Source of the DNA: Leptospirales bacterium
Lineage (GTDB): Bacteria; Spirochaetota; Leptospiria; Leptospirales; Leptonemataceae
Assembly (NCBI GenBank): GCA_019694655.1
Contig: JAIBBN010000009.1
Location: 61,379 to 125,378, forward strand
Reading direction: 5' to 3'
DNA: 64,000 bases
Part shown: positions 52,501-60,225 of the stretch, one piece after another
Position numbering within the stretch: the first letter of the stretch is position 1
Layout: every line of letters starts with the position of its first letter
Notes under the pieces: generated by a model
What the model was told of the DNA's origin: nothing
Databases searched by the model: none
Seen by the model: only the letters and a program-made list of their open reading frames with translations
Program-made: the position numbers and the translations under genes

Positions 52501-55091
52501 GCCAGATCGTTCTTGAGTCGATGGTAGTAGATGCTGCGTTCGTGGTAGAGTTGCGGCAAAACGCCGAGGCGACTCATGTTCAGAAAGAGGAGGTTGATGA
52601 TATTGCCATCGGCATAGGCGCCGGTATAAAGCAGATCGACTCCTTCCCGCGCCGCTTCGGCCGGCAGTTGATCGCCTCCCGCCGGGCCAACGACCGACTG
52701 CGCCTTCAGACAGAATTGCTGGTAGCGTTGAATGTAGCGCGGTCCAAGCAGCAAAAACAGACCGCCGTTGCGCGAACCAGGATTGCAGAAGTCGACCAGC
52801 AAGTCGCGATCGGCGCTGTTCAGGCGAATCACGGTTTGGTCTACGCCGATCGCAGTCAGTGCGCCGGCCCCAAGGGCGCTGCGCGCAATGTCCTCTTGCT
52901 CGCGTACCGCTGCGGCCATGGAGCGCGCCGTGCGTACAAAAAGATTGATAGAATGTTCGCCATCCTCAATCAATTCGAGAAAATCATCAGCCTCGATTTC
53001 AACTCGCGCGTCCGTCGAATAGGCGCCGCCATAGGTCAAGCGTGCGGCGTAGGCCTCGGCAAAAGCGCCGTTCTTTTCCTGGGCGGCGGCGATCATCTGC
53101 CAGCAGCGGACAAAGAGCGTTCTCCAGCCTGCTTCCGGCTGTCCGTTTGCCACGGGGGCCAGGGTCAGCGCGGCGCGCGCTGCATCCAGAGAGGCCTGCA
53201 ACGATTTCTCCTCGAGCAGTACGCGGCTTCTGGACATCATCAGCGCGGCGCGCAGCGGCGCCGGCAGCGACGCATCGCTGAGTTCGCGGTCGATGAATGT
53301 AGCGGCGGCGCTTGGGGTCAGAATATTTACACAATATTCATAGAGAATTGCCGTCATTTCCTCGCGAGCGTTGGCGCTTGATTGAGCGCCAAGCTGCCGC
53401 AGGGGCGCGGGAATCTGGCCGCTACGACGGAGCTGCAGACGGCCAAGTCGCAGCAGAGCATCTTCCGCAAGATAGTATTCGGGCGCCACGCTGCGCAACG
53501 TCTCCAGAGTCTGAACACTCTCCTCTTCCTGGGATTGTTCAGCTTGCAATTCGGCCAGCTGATCCAGGGCCGCGGCGCGAGCGATGCGCGCCCGCACGGC
53601 GTCATAGGGCCCAGGATTTTGCGCCAGATTCTCGCTGAAGCGGCGCAAGATTGCAATGCGCGCCGCCGGGCGCGGCTGTGCCGCCAATTCTATTTGCAGC
53701 GCTGCATAGGGATCGTCGCTGGCCAGGCTCTGCGCCTGCCGCAGGGCGCTGGCAGCCCCGCGCCTATCGCCCTGGCGCTCCAAAAAGCTGGCGCGTAACA
53801 ACTGGGTGCGAATGCGATAGAGGAAAGCCTCGCTGCTGTCGCCAAAATAGCGCAATACTGCCTCCAGCGCCAGCGGGTAGCGCGCTGGACTGCGGCTGCG
53901 GTAGGTTGCGGCGAGGCGATACTGCGCTTCAATGCTGGCTTCGCGCGGGATCACCCCGCCGGGTCGCACAAAGTAAACATTGACGCTATTGTATAGCTCG
54001 GCGGCGTAAAGAACTGCGCCGCCCAGGAAACTCGAAGCGCTTACGCTGGCGATTCGCGTCGAATCCTCGACCAGCATTTGTGGCTGCCCTTTCGCGTCCA
54101 ACAGGGCGGCCAGCGGGACTGAAAATACGCCGCCGCTGTCGCTGCGATCGAGTTGCTGGTCGCCATTGCTGTCGTGGAGGATGGCGCCGAAGTAGAGGAT
54201 CAGCCTTTGCGAATCGCCGTCGCCCTCTATTCCAATGGCCGGATCAAAGTAACTGATCGCCTGCGAGGAATCGTTCAGGCGCGGCAACTGCAGTTCCTCG
54301 TCCGCGCCGGTCTGACGGCGAATCAATCGCAAACGTGCGCCCGTTCCGGCGCCGTCGGCGTAGACCAGAAATTGACCATCCGGACTGAAACGGGGCCGGA
54401 CGCCGCCAGTTTCGCTCAGCCGTTGTGGCGGACCGGAAACGCTGCCGCGATTGATCGGCGCGATCCAGATGTGGTACTCGCCGGGCGTGCAGCGGTCGCT
54501 GGCAAAGGCCAGCAGACTGCCATCCGGCGACCAGGCCGGGTCGGTCTCGCCGGCCGGGCCGCGACATTCCGGCGCAGAGTCGCCGGCAAATTGTTCAAAT
54601 ACTGCGGAAAGATTCTGTGAATTGCCCCAGAGCTCCGGGGCTGCCAGGCCGTTGACCGCATTTTCCAGATAGTCGGCAGGGTCGATGGCGACAATGCGCA
54701 AATCGCCGCTGGAATCGGAGTCTTCCGAAACAAAGGCCAGCCATTGTAAATCGGGCGACGGCGCCGGCTTGTACTGTTCTGCGGGATGTCGAACCAGAGG
54801 AAGATTGACCGAGCTCTTCAGCGATCGCATCCAGATGTCGCCGGAACCATCGCGACCCGCAGTGTAGAACAGATACTCGCCGCTGACTTCGGGGTGCAGG
54901 TTTACGCCGCGCTGTACGGTCAGCGGAAATTGGCCCGACGGATTGCGTCGAAAATATCGATCGGAAAGTCGCGCATAGTCAAAATCAGGCGGACGAATGG
55001 GCTCCGGCGCTGCTGCGCATTGCAGTGCTGCCGCCAGGCCCAGGGCCGGCGGGAACAGCAATAGCCCGATCTGAAAAAGTCTCTTCAACAT
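46518..55091 (-). CDS. Giant exported protein: TolB-like propeller, helical repeats and two degenerate CHAT-like domains
   Basis: About 2,857 residues, starting MLKRLFQIGLLLFPPALG at 55091, two bases after the stop of the upstream lipoprotein gene; the longer in-frame ATG at 55136 would overlap it. An export signal (residues 1-30) is followed by a TolB/PD40-like beta-propeller at about 60-330, with repeats such as TDPAWSPDGSLLAFASDR and GGVRPRFSPDGQFLVY. Long TPR-like helical repeats fill most of 400-1750 and 2010-2550. Near 1770-2010 is a CHAT-like domain where the Cys block reads SLAFAWRTG, so Cys is Trp. Near 2565-2840 is a second CHAT-like domain where the block reads FLSAATDS, so Cys is Ala. 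A scaffold or binding role in the envelope is likely. Last gene of a four-gene operon. Confidence 0.82.
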   Translation of the reverse strand: MLKRLFQIGLLLFPPALGLAAALQCAAAPEPIRPPDFDYARLSDRYFRRNPSGQFPLTVQRGVNLHPEVSGEYLFYTAGRDGSGDIWMRSLKSSVNLPLVRHPAEQYKPAPSPDLQWLAFVSEDSDSSGDLRIVAIDPADYLENAVNGLAAPELWGNSQNLSAVFEQFAGDSAPECRGPAGETDPAWSPDGSLLAFASDRCTPGEYHIWIAPINRGSVSGPPQRLSETGGVRPRFSPDGQFLVYADGAGTGARLRLIRRQTGADEELQLPRLNDSSQAISYFDPAIGIEGDGDSQRLILYFGAILHDSNGDQQLDRSDSGGVFSVPLAALLDAKGQPQMLVEDSTRIASVSASSFLGGAVLYAAELYNSVNVYFVRPGGVIPREASIEAQYRLAATYRSRSPARYPLALEAVLRYFGDSSEAFLYRIRTQLLRASFLERQGDRRGAASALRQAQSLASDDPYAALQIELAAQPRPAARIAILRRFSENLAQNPGPYDAVRARIARAAALDQLAELQAEQSQEEESVQTLETLRSVAPEYYLAEDALLRLGRLQLRRSGQIPAPLRQLGAQSSANAREEMTAILYEYCVNILTPSAAATFIDRELSDASLPAPLRAALMMSRSRVLLEEKSLQASLDAARAALTLAPVANGQPEAGWRTLFVRCWQMIAAAQEKNGAFAEAYAARLTYGGAYSTDARVEIEADDFLELIEDGEHSINLFVRTARSMAAAVREQEDIARSALGAGALTAIGVDQTVIRLNSADRDLLVDFCNPGSRNGGLFLLLGPRYIQRYQQFCLKAQSVVGPAGGDQLPAEAAREGVDLLYTGAYADGNIINLLFLNMSRLGVLPQLYHERSIYYHRLKNDLAAEKNRFLMEAQEKQFLFLSQSDVAGVFQTQDPYRADTFDEILGVYRSAQGEAADAGDLSMIYGYAYALIKKNVEKEAFYARIQEAAASEQRTITERLRPGGVYLPPDLLRQKKEETLRDLKSAEYLLIYMLNVDPLQADAYLLLGWLYQYLDEQQQRRVYTVPTLLEDTYYFVTRTEPVAPTDRNFYADLYRNYFPESLYEGSIELYRQALEKQSALNDPQASGALNLNLANSYFRLLNFKRAILHYQAAEDSFARIRGEGFTDYRQRALFEANLGRALYYDGQPGPAAIRLQRAYRIYDEMERKPLHERYSTISFLLRSQAGERPAGNAVESPEVLKVRLDQLQHAIEQVRYKMALLAALTGLSHWEAGEYEEAHLHYRDAELRLYGDAGGHTGSIDRSSLMNFIALALQGQGEYAQADERAEQAARYARDSSLIRFDEQYLPQTVGGRALGCVLPYGEDFSVVGDGRNPYGFSPLRQYELALGIQLENRILQGDLSGAEYLLRQRRQIFEERDFDLRLGRLGAIAALSQSAVNSYRSRDFSRAASLFGDAASAARRYSILNSFRRNFSNRFKSLFAFFEEERTEATAVLRSIDEGLDEVAAFRNDYREQVKAQFIAEQQQEQPDYEYDDLRDGPALAVRVNRQLSEILTIEGGLHFYRGRNLQRAGGQDAAVQAEYEAALKNYGDTLSLLSGEQNSSPRAIRLRINQSRILTAAGRHYEARRQLNELIELSFEFGLRAEEWQARSLLAQLEAELSRLPDREGRRSAALEQFNRCIEMLVETPRLYASVSRSADSLLQQAAEYLIESGKSNEALRSLELQWELHLNWQFLRNPIQFADADLQRAFRRMRFAQNELIRLDREESRLRYSRQNLQELLAARERMLSDFRKHRDLMLQMRPAWRPFLVLISAQGVPLPQLLPDQAIVRNFQTRHGVALWCLRGGQPLHFIAPSPEVGPDDLRPGLQACLGANSNLQWTLIPDSRLYNGAYENLAREAGWRPPLFATRFSDLFPAYLDRPQLSAPPQLRAYNLRTFAALDYEGAAAQDADIVALPAPDSEILFRAGERLFFDARIWFSEERFTSLAFAWRTGDDGSSFRAVARLYEALRAQGVSTLAAARIEQNDVETMQTMFRGGNPQAQAAALVAARGATTPDLRYVARLLEERGATPYEESGLRIFGAAGFRREAQQLQIAAQRSQTLSEARRLEAAGNLIEAGDRYRYAASLQTAAVDELQLFEDDRAVARIDLRLARNTVEREAICQRLLNQAGATGPLRQAALHDLVESLLEVGDLGLARRMSEQGAAGGDRQEMANLELLARLRRNRFGDRNDERAQFPQSFDRALPQISGNSRAVEVGALLNSHALLREATLLSDALQRRGQTESAALIRFESQCVRYFLFGGAMPANLTVDQAPQPDQMLASAAFDSDVAFNARIDTIAIDRGGLALAKFRRRLYEQTRAFMKGQTPTLLDLSDVTTPEGGSAYRSVAPLERAALFRLLLAAMPYDGELQALQSTEMLLRAERSGSESRAAWMALIAAEYLIELEDFAGAARLLQLHFEAAANAIPDDMRDTRAARAALIELRAGWRTPLSSRAASWTLQLQRRGPGGLTDLLSAIPLNASPDSIAHWNAAIGRITRDGDGLLSGAAQLKAAAALAKLEAIRQSNWTFLANAALHQEALLRWMQSEEQSASSPPMFEDAVAGLLARLPASQNYAILADTADQAFRILLHDGKVEASELDGGGRYLRGSTREYLSRLRRGQDAGAVFSDLSRRMRAMAPISARGLIYVWMPDVLAMAPIPPQRGDRLFQALDPRSMARTAPAAWRGGEEYPDQFLVALSRSGAAEGALQQTLDRMEQLSLGQRDDRNAAAARHWMLRSRDAEGALRQWTQGASTQPWFLSAATDSDDVLANVRTFRSLQRQLAARLHSPGLMTLHEPNNFQHAYFIRLFYNRSLRETDIARRYLAAIFNLRRNNGAVETDANLYRIFTPVWIEDPPVQ

Positions 55092-55093
55092 AT

Positions 55094-55756
55094 TTAGCGA
55101 ATTCTTTGCCAGCGTCGGTCGCGCGTATAGATCCATTCTCCCGAGCGCGCTTGCGCCTCCTCATAATAGCGTCGACGAGCTGTAGCTTCGCGCTCCGCCG
55201 CGTCGCGATCGCCGCGGGCATCAGCCTGTGCGCGATCATAACCGATGATCCAGTCGCGCGCCCGGTTGACCTCTTCGGCAATGGCGCGCGCCGTCTCTAT
55301 CTCTTCCTGCCAGCGTACGCCGTCGCGACGAGAGCCTACGGAATCTGGAACCAATAACAGGCGACCGTCATAGGATTCTCCGAGTATCCCCTCGGAACGG
55401 TAGCGCAGCATTGGTTCGCGGTAAAATCCAAGAACGCCCTGCTCAATCTGATATCGACGCTCTGCCGTCGCAACTGCCGTCGTCTGGCCGCCCTGCGGCA
55501 GGTAGTACGGCGCGCTTTGTGATGACGCAATCAGCCAGCCATCCTCTTCGATTTCGCCCTCTTCGCCAATCAGCTGACGCTCAGCGGCAGTACGTGCGGG
55601 CGTTAGCGTAATGGGCGGCAGATCGACAGAAATACAGGAGCCTCGACGCAAGAATTTCATGGCCGGTTCGCGGACCGACTCCAGCGCGCTGCAGCCGACG
55701 AAGACTACGCAAAGCGCGCCGACCATCCATTGTAGTAGGTTGTAGCTACGCACCAT
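55094..55756 (-). CDS. DUF1318-like lipoprotein
   Basis: A 220-residue predicted lipoprotein starting MVRSYNLLQWMVGALCVVFV at 55756, with lipobox FVGC (Cys22) and AGGAGG just upstream. The segment DLPPITLTPARTAAERQLIG (about residues 45-64), followed by EEGEIEEDGWLIASS, resembles DUF1318 lipoproteins as I recall them from Leptospira, which share a similar pattern of acid-rich and Trp residues; this is moderately held. The C-terminal half is a charged helix (EVNRARDWIIGYDRAQADAR). It overlaps the AsmA-like gene by 11 bases upstream and ends two bases before the giant gene starts. Confidence 0.72.
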   Translation of the reverse strand: MVRSYNLLQWMVGALCVVFVGCSALESVREPAMKFLRRGSCISVDLPPITLTPARTAAERQLIGEEGEIEEDGWLIASSQSAPYYLPQGGQTTAVATAERRYQIEQGVLGFYREPMLRYRSEGILGESYDGRLLLVPDSVGSRRDGVRWQEEIETARAIAEEVNRARDWIIGYDRAQADARGDRDAAEREATARRRYYEEAQARSGEWIYTRDRRWQRIR

Positions 55757-58700
55757 CGCCTCCTGCTCCGCGTTCCGGAAAGTCCTGAACCTCGCTGCGG
55801 GCCCTTTCCAGAAATTGGGCCAGAGGCATTCGCTCCTGCTTGATCTCCTCTTCGCCGGGTGCAATCACCAGACCCGGAAACAAGCCGCCGCGGCGGACGC
55901 CAATGTAGGAATAAACCAATCCGCCCCGCAATTCAACTCGAATACTTGGCACTTCTACAGTGTTGCGGACGAGAAAAGCGACCGAACCAGGCATCAAAAC
56001 GCGGGTGGCAAAGCCGCTGAATTCGCGGCTGATTCGGAATACATTGAGCTGCGCCTGCGTGGAATAGAGTGCGTCGCCCAGATTCGGCGAGCCGGCCTTG
56101 ATATCGGCGCTGACAACCCCATCGTAGTTGCTGCGCGTTTGTGGCAGGAACGGCTGCAAATCGAGGTTCTTGATTTGCAGATTGGCGGCAAAGGCCATGT
56201 GCGCCGGCTTCAGATCGGCAAGGCGGAAGAAGATGCTGCGACCATCGATCAAGCCGTTGGGCGCCCAGGCGCTGGCCGGGGCCGAGGCCGAGGCCGGGGG
56301 CGTAGAATCGCTGAGTCGGCGGTAGGCGGCAAGTCGCAGCCAGTGCAAAAAGACCGTGTTGCTGGCGTACTGGATGCGCGCCTGAAGTCCGGAGTCGCCG
56401 GCCGGCGATCCCAGATAATAGTAAGAACCCGGCGCAATCTGCCCGTTGGGCGTGCGATTGGAAGCTACGGAAACGACGGTGAAGTTGGGCGCTCCGCTGC
56501 GGCCATAGGCGTTGAAATAGTCGCTTTCAGCGGAGCCGGATGTCGCCGGCGCATAGCGCAAACTGTGTTCAAAGGGCAGTTCGGCATTCATTCGATTGAT
56601 AAAGAAGGCCGTGCATCCTCGATTTTCAAATGAGCTGCAGTCGCCGCTGGTATAGTGAACGTTGAGGTTGCTGGCGCCAAATTTGCCGCGGACTCTTTCA
56701 GCATCGACCTGGGCATCAAGCGAGAGGGCGCCGCCAAGGGCGATGTTTTCGTGAATCGGAATCAATTCGTCCTGGGCTATGCGCAGCGAGGCGCGCAGGG
56801 CCGGCCGCAATACGCCTCCGCTTCGGTTCAGTTCGCCCTGCGCGCGAATCGCGAGGGCCCCTTTCAAACCGTCGATGCGCAAGGATTCAATGTGCGTCCG
56901 CTCTGGCGAAAAATCCATGCCGGCTTGAAAACTCAGATCGTTCAGCTTCAAGAAGGGGACAGCCAGCTGCCCGCTGGCGCGCAAGTCGGAACGCGTGGCC
57001 GTGCGTTCGTAGCGAGCCTGTAGCTTGAGGCTGGCGCCGCGAGATAGATAAAGTTTCAATGGTTGAAGACTATATCGAAGCTGGCCGGGCAGCGCCGGAT
57101 GCAAATTGGAATACACCAGATCAAGTTCGCGAACCTTCAGGTCGTAGGTCTGTCGGCCCCCGGAAAAAGCCATACGACCGGCGGCATCCAGCAGGGCCAT
57201 TGGCGCCCCCTCTGGACTGCGCGTATCAAGGCGAAGCCGATCCACCTCGATTTCGGTGAGACCATCCTTCAGGTGCAACTGGCCGCCGAGATTCAGCGAG
57301 AGCGTATGCAAACCCGAACGGGATCGGCCGATGAAATAGCGCGCCTGAGTCAGGCGCAGCTGGCCCTGCAGGCCCAGTCTGCTGAAATCCGTACTGGAGG
57401 AAGCTTCCAGACGAGCTTCCAGCATGCCAGCCGCCGCCTGCGGAGCGAATCGAGCCAGGTTGAGATTTTCAATGCGCAAACTCATTTTGATGCCGCTGTC
57501 CGGAAGCATCGTTGCGGCGCCGGCGGCTCGCGCTTGATTGTAAGCGACGGAAATTTCCGGGGCCACCAGGCGGTAAAAGCTGCCAAAAATAAGGCCAGGG
57601 TGAGGGCGGTAGTTGGGCGGGGGTTCCAGCACTGGCAAGGCCCGGTACAGATCCAATTCGGCGCTGAGATCCACCGCAGCGCGCTCAATTCGTTGCAAAG
57701 GACCGCCGCCGAAACGCAGGTCATCCAGTCGAAGTTTGCTTTCCAGAAGCAGACGATCCATCCGGCCGCGCAAACTGAAATGATCTATGTAGAGGGAATT
57801 GCCATTGATTGGCGCCCGCTCCGCTCCGCTGAGCGCGGCCAGCGTACGCCCAACATCTGCCAGCGGAATGCGCGAAGGCAACAGTTCCAGATTCAGTCTT
57901 CGGCCAGGCGAACTGGCATTGATTGCTTCGGCGCGCAGGGCCAGCCAGCGTTCGCCGTAGTTCCGCACCTCCATCCCTCGCACCAGCAGGCGGTCGCCCG
58001 GCGCATCATAGGCAATGTCATAGTAAATGTTCAATCCCAGAGCGCGCCCGCCGACGTTCAGGCGACTGGCGTCCAGATTCATGCGCGTTGCAAATTCCTG
58101 TGCGCCGGCGCGACCGTCGCGGTAGAGATAGCAGCTGGCCTTGAGGGCGCCCTGCAGCGGACGCGCGCCTTGCAGTTCAATCTGAATCGGGCGCGTCGGA
58201 TTGAGCGCCAGCAGGAATGTTTCAAACAGGTCGATCGCGCCAGGATGCAGCGGAATGGAATCAAACTCATGGGTCACAAACGCCAGAAACAGGTCGACGT
58301 TGGAAATGCGCGCTTCGGTACGCGAGTTGGGCCGCTCTGCCAGATAGTGAATTTGTAGATCCTGAATGCGCAGGTTGAAGTAGGCCTGCAAGGTAAAGTA
58401 AGTGCGTATCGCCCGCAGCCGTTCCCCGGAGCGCGGCTCTTCTTCCCGCGGCGCCGAACTCGAGAGCAGCCGCGCCCAGTTTAGCTGACCGTCCTTCTCA
58501 TGAATAAAAAATCGAGGCCGATCCAGCAGCAGTTCGCGCACCCCGATGCGCCCGGCCAGTGCGCCAGGCAAAAACCACGCCAGGCGCAGGCGGTCGGCCT
58601 GGAACAGCGGAGCGCCGTCGCGCAAACCAAGACGAACGTTCTTGAAATCGAAGCCGTAAAGCAGGCTGGAGCGCTGTACCTCGAGTTCCAGAGTCCCATT

Positions 58701-58862
58701 GGTAAATTTGCCGACAGCGCCAGTCAGCAGAGCGCGTGTTACAGCAGGGTAGAGCAGCGCCTGGTAGAGAACGACAAGCAAGGCCAGAACAAGCAGCGGC
58801 CGTCTGAGGCGGTGCAGCTGTCGCCGCCAGAATCCCGCGATTTCTTCGGTCGTCGTAGCCAC
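55746..58862 (-). CDS. AsmA/TamB-like inner membrane-anchored protein
   Basis: A protein of about 1,038 residues with one N-terminal helix (PLLVLALLVVLYQALLYPAV) and a long periplasmic region of repeated beta segments. The pattern LELEVQRSSLLYGFDFKNVR, with GVRELLLDRPRFFIHEKDGQ, is the AsmA opening, and similar strands recur (LSLNLGGQLHLKDGLTEIEV; IQDLQIHYLAERP). AsmA-like proteins form long grooves that may carry phospholipids between membranes. The start is uncertain: I take the GTG at 58862 (VATTTEEI); the frame is open further upstream but that part overlaps the MFS gene and lacks sense. It is second in the MFS-to-giant operon. Confidence 0.83.
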   Translation of the reverse strand: MATTTEEIAGFWRRQLHRLRRPLLVLALLVVLYQALLYPAVTRALLTGAVGKFTNGTLELEVQRSSLLYGFDFKNVRLGLRDGAPLFQADRLRLAWFLPGALAGRIGVRELLLDRPRFFIHEKDGQLNWARLLSSSAPREEEPRSGERLRAIRTYFTLQAYFNLRIQDLQIHYLAERPNSRTEARISNVDLFLAFVTHEFDSIPLHPGAIDLFETFLLALNPTRPIQIELQGARPLQGALKASCYLYRDGRAGAQEFATRMNLDASRLNVGGRALGLNIYYDIAYDAPGDRLLVRGMEVRNYGERWLALRAEAINASSPGRRLNLELLPSRIPLADVGRTLAALSGAERAPINGNSLYIDHFSLRGRMDRLLLESKLRLDDLRFGGGPLQRIERAAVDLSAELDLYRALPVLEPPPNYRPHPGLIFGSFYRLVAPEISVAYNQARAAGAATMLPDSGIKMSLRIENLNLARFAPQAAAGMLEARLEASSSTDFSRLGLQGQLRLTQARYFIGRSRSGLHTLSLNLGGQLHLKDGLTEIEVDRLRLDTRSPEGAPMALLDAAGRMAFSGGRQTYDLKVRELDLVYSNLHPALPGQLRYSLQPLKLYLSRGASLKLQARYERTATRSDLRASGQLAVPFLKLNDLSFQAGMDFSPERTHIESLRIDGLKGALAIRAQGELNRSGGVLRPALRASLRIAQDELIPIHENIALGGALSLDAQVDAERVRGKFGASNLNVHYTSGDCSSFENRGCTAFFINRMNAELPFEHSLRYAPATSGSAESDYFNAYGRSGAPNFTVVSVASNRTPNGQIAPGSYYYLGSPAGDSGLQARIQYASNTVFLHWLRLAAYRRLSDSTPPASASAPASAWAPNGLIDGRSIFFRLADLKPAHMAFAANLQIKNLDLQPFLPQTRSNYDGVVSADIKAGSPNLGDALYSTQAQLNVFRISREFSGFATRVLMPGSVAFLVRNTVEVPSIRVELRGGLVYSYIGVRRGGLFPGLVIAPGEEEIKQERMPLAQFLERARSEVQDFPERGAGGDGA

Positions 58863-58908
58863 GATTGGGTTGCATCCGATCGAGCGCGAGGCCCGCTGCC
58901 AGCCTTTT

Positions 58909-60096
58909 TCAGTTTTTGTGCGGATCCTGGACCTTCCCGTCCCCGGTCTGCAGCCAGAAGTAGGCCGGGAGAAGCAGCAGATTGCTTGCCGCCGCCAACA
59001 AAAACAATGCGCTAAAACCGCCGTAATTGCCGTCGCCGACAAACGGGGCGGAATAGAGTAGTTGTCCGTATGCCAGGTTTCCGCTGATGCCCCCCAGACT
59101 CTGGGCCAGCAGGCCATACAGACCGGCCACCGATCCATATAAGTGACCGGGGACGTGGCGTCGCAAGAAATAGATCGCTGCCATGTAGTGACAGGCAAAG
59201 TGAAAGCTGTGCAGCAGCTGCGCCGCGGCGTAGATAGGGGCCGAATCCTGGCCGGTGTTGGCAGCCAGCAACAGGAAGCGCAGCATTCCGCATAGCGCCG
59301 CCATCAGAAATAGAGCGCGCAGTCCAAAGTTTTGTTCAAGCCGAGAGATGTAGAGCAGAAGCACAATCTCTGGACCAACGGCGACGATCCACGACAGAAA
59401 GACGGCATCCATTCCATGGCGCAGCTCGTAGTAGCGACTTACATAGTTATCGGTGGCCTGGTAGGCGCTGAAGAAGAGAAAGGCCAGTGCGGTAAAGTAT
59501 AGAATCGGTCCGTCAGTCAGTCGCCGCAGCGCCTCCCGGAAGTAGTAGGTCTCATTGCCAAGACGTCTGGCGGCCAGTTGCGAAGCGGGGGCCAGCGCGA
59601 AAATATAGAAGAGAGCGCCCGAGCGGCCAAACTGCGCTGGCGACTGCCAGTGTAGCCATGCTTCAAACGGCCCGGAGAGCAGCCAGAGCAAAGTCTGCGC
59701 AAAGAGAAAGCCGATGGTGCCGCTGCTACGGATGCGTCCAAAGCTTTCATTTCCCGCCGCTTCCAGAGCGCCAATGGATATCAATTGAAAGGCGCCGGCC
59801 AGTATGGCGCGAAGCAAAAAGGTCCAGAGCATTGCGGCGCCCAGGGAGGCTGAACCCGAAAAGGCAAGCGCCTGCAACGGCGCCGCCAGACACAGGCAGC
59901 CGAGCGCCAGCGAGCGGACTCGTCGCAATCGGTCGGAGAGCCAGCCAAAGAAGAAGGCGCCCAGCGGCGTGCCGATCTGTGCGGCAGCGAGCACCTGACT
60001 GCCCTGTTCGCCATAGCAGGCCAGGGCGTGAGGCGAGAGACTGGCCAACTGCGAAGCCAGACCGGCAAAGTACAGGAACATCGCCATTGCGTGCAT
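58909..60096 (-). CDS. MFS transporter
   Basis: A 395-residue protein with about 12 membrane helices. The MFS loop signature between helices 2 and 3 is GAFFFGWLSDRLRRVRSLAL (residues 46-65). The C-terminal half repeats the six-helix pattern (LYGSVAGLYGLLAQSLGGIS). The overall type resembles MFS_1-like or nucleoside-permease-like proteins, but no substrate can be assigned. It appears to be the first gene of the minus-strand operon that contains AsmA-like, lipoprotein and giant genes, with 46 bases to the AsmA-like gene. It is divergent from the SDR gene. Confidence 0.88.
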   Translation of the reverse strand: MHAMAMFLYFAGLASQLASLSPHALACYGEQGSQVLAAAQIGTPLGAFFFGWLSDRLRRVRSLALGCLCLAAPLQALAFSGSASLGAAMLWTFLLRAILAGAFQLISIGALEAAGNESFGRIRSSGTIGFLFAQTLLWLLSGPFEAWLHWQSPAQFGRSGALFYIFALAPASQLAARRLGNETYYFREALRRLTDGPILYFTALAFLFFSAYQATDNYVSRYYELRHGMDAVFLSWIVAVGPEIVLLLYISRLEQNFGLRALFLMAALCGMLRFLLLAANTGQDSAPIYAAAQLLHSFHFACHYMAAIYFLRRHVPGHLYGSVAGLYGLLAQSLGGISGNLAYGQLLYSAPFVGDGNYGGFSALFLLAAASNLLLLPAYFWLQTGDGKVQDPHKN

Positions 60097-60139
60097 GAAG
60101 TTCGTCCCTGTGTCCGCCGGTCAGACTGCGGCGGGCCCG

Positions 60140-60169
60140 GCCGGCGTCATTCGCTTTGACGACGCCGGC
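60140..60169. promoter_or_regulatory. Inverted repeat between MFS operon and SDR gene
   Basis: The arms GCCGGCGTC (60140-60148) and GACGCCGGC (60161-60169) are perfect 9-bp complements separated by 12 bases. They lie in the divergent spacer between the MFS start (60096) and the SDR start (60226). There is no T-run, so it is better read as an operator or cis element than a terminator. In GC-rich DNA a chance repeat is possible. Confidence 0.4.
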
Positions 60170-60225
60170 ATCATGAGAACTTACTTTCGTTGACGCTGAC
60201 CGAGCTGCGTCGGGCCATTGAATCA

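Noticed and set aside
57063..58358. 431-codon open frame opposite the AsmA-like gene
   Set aside because: Antisense to a gene with a recognisable AsmA pattern; composition is Gln/Arg-rich without any domain sign.
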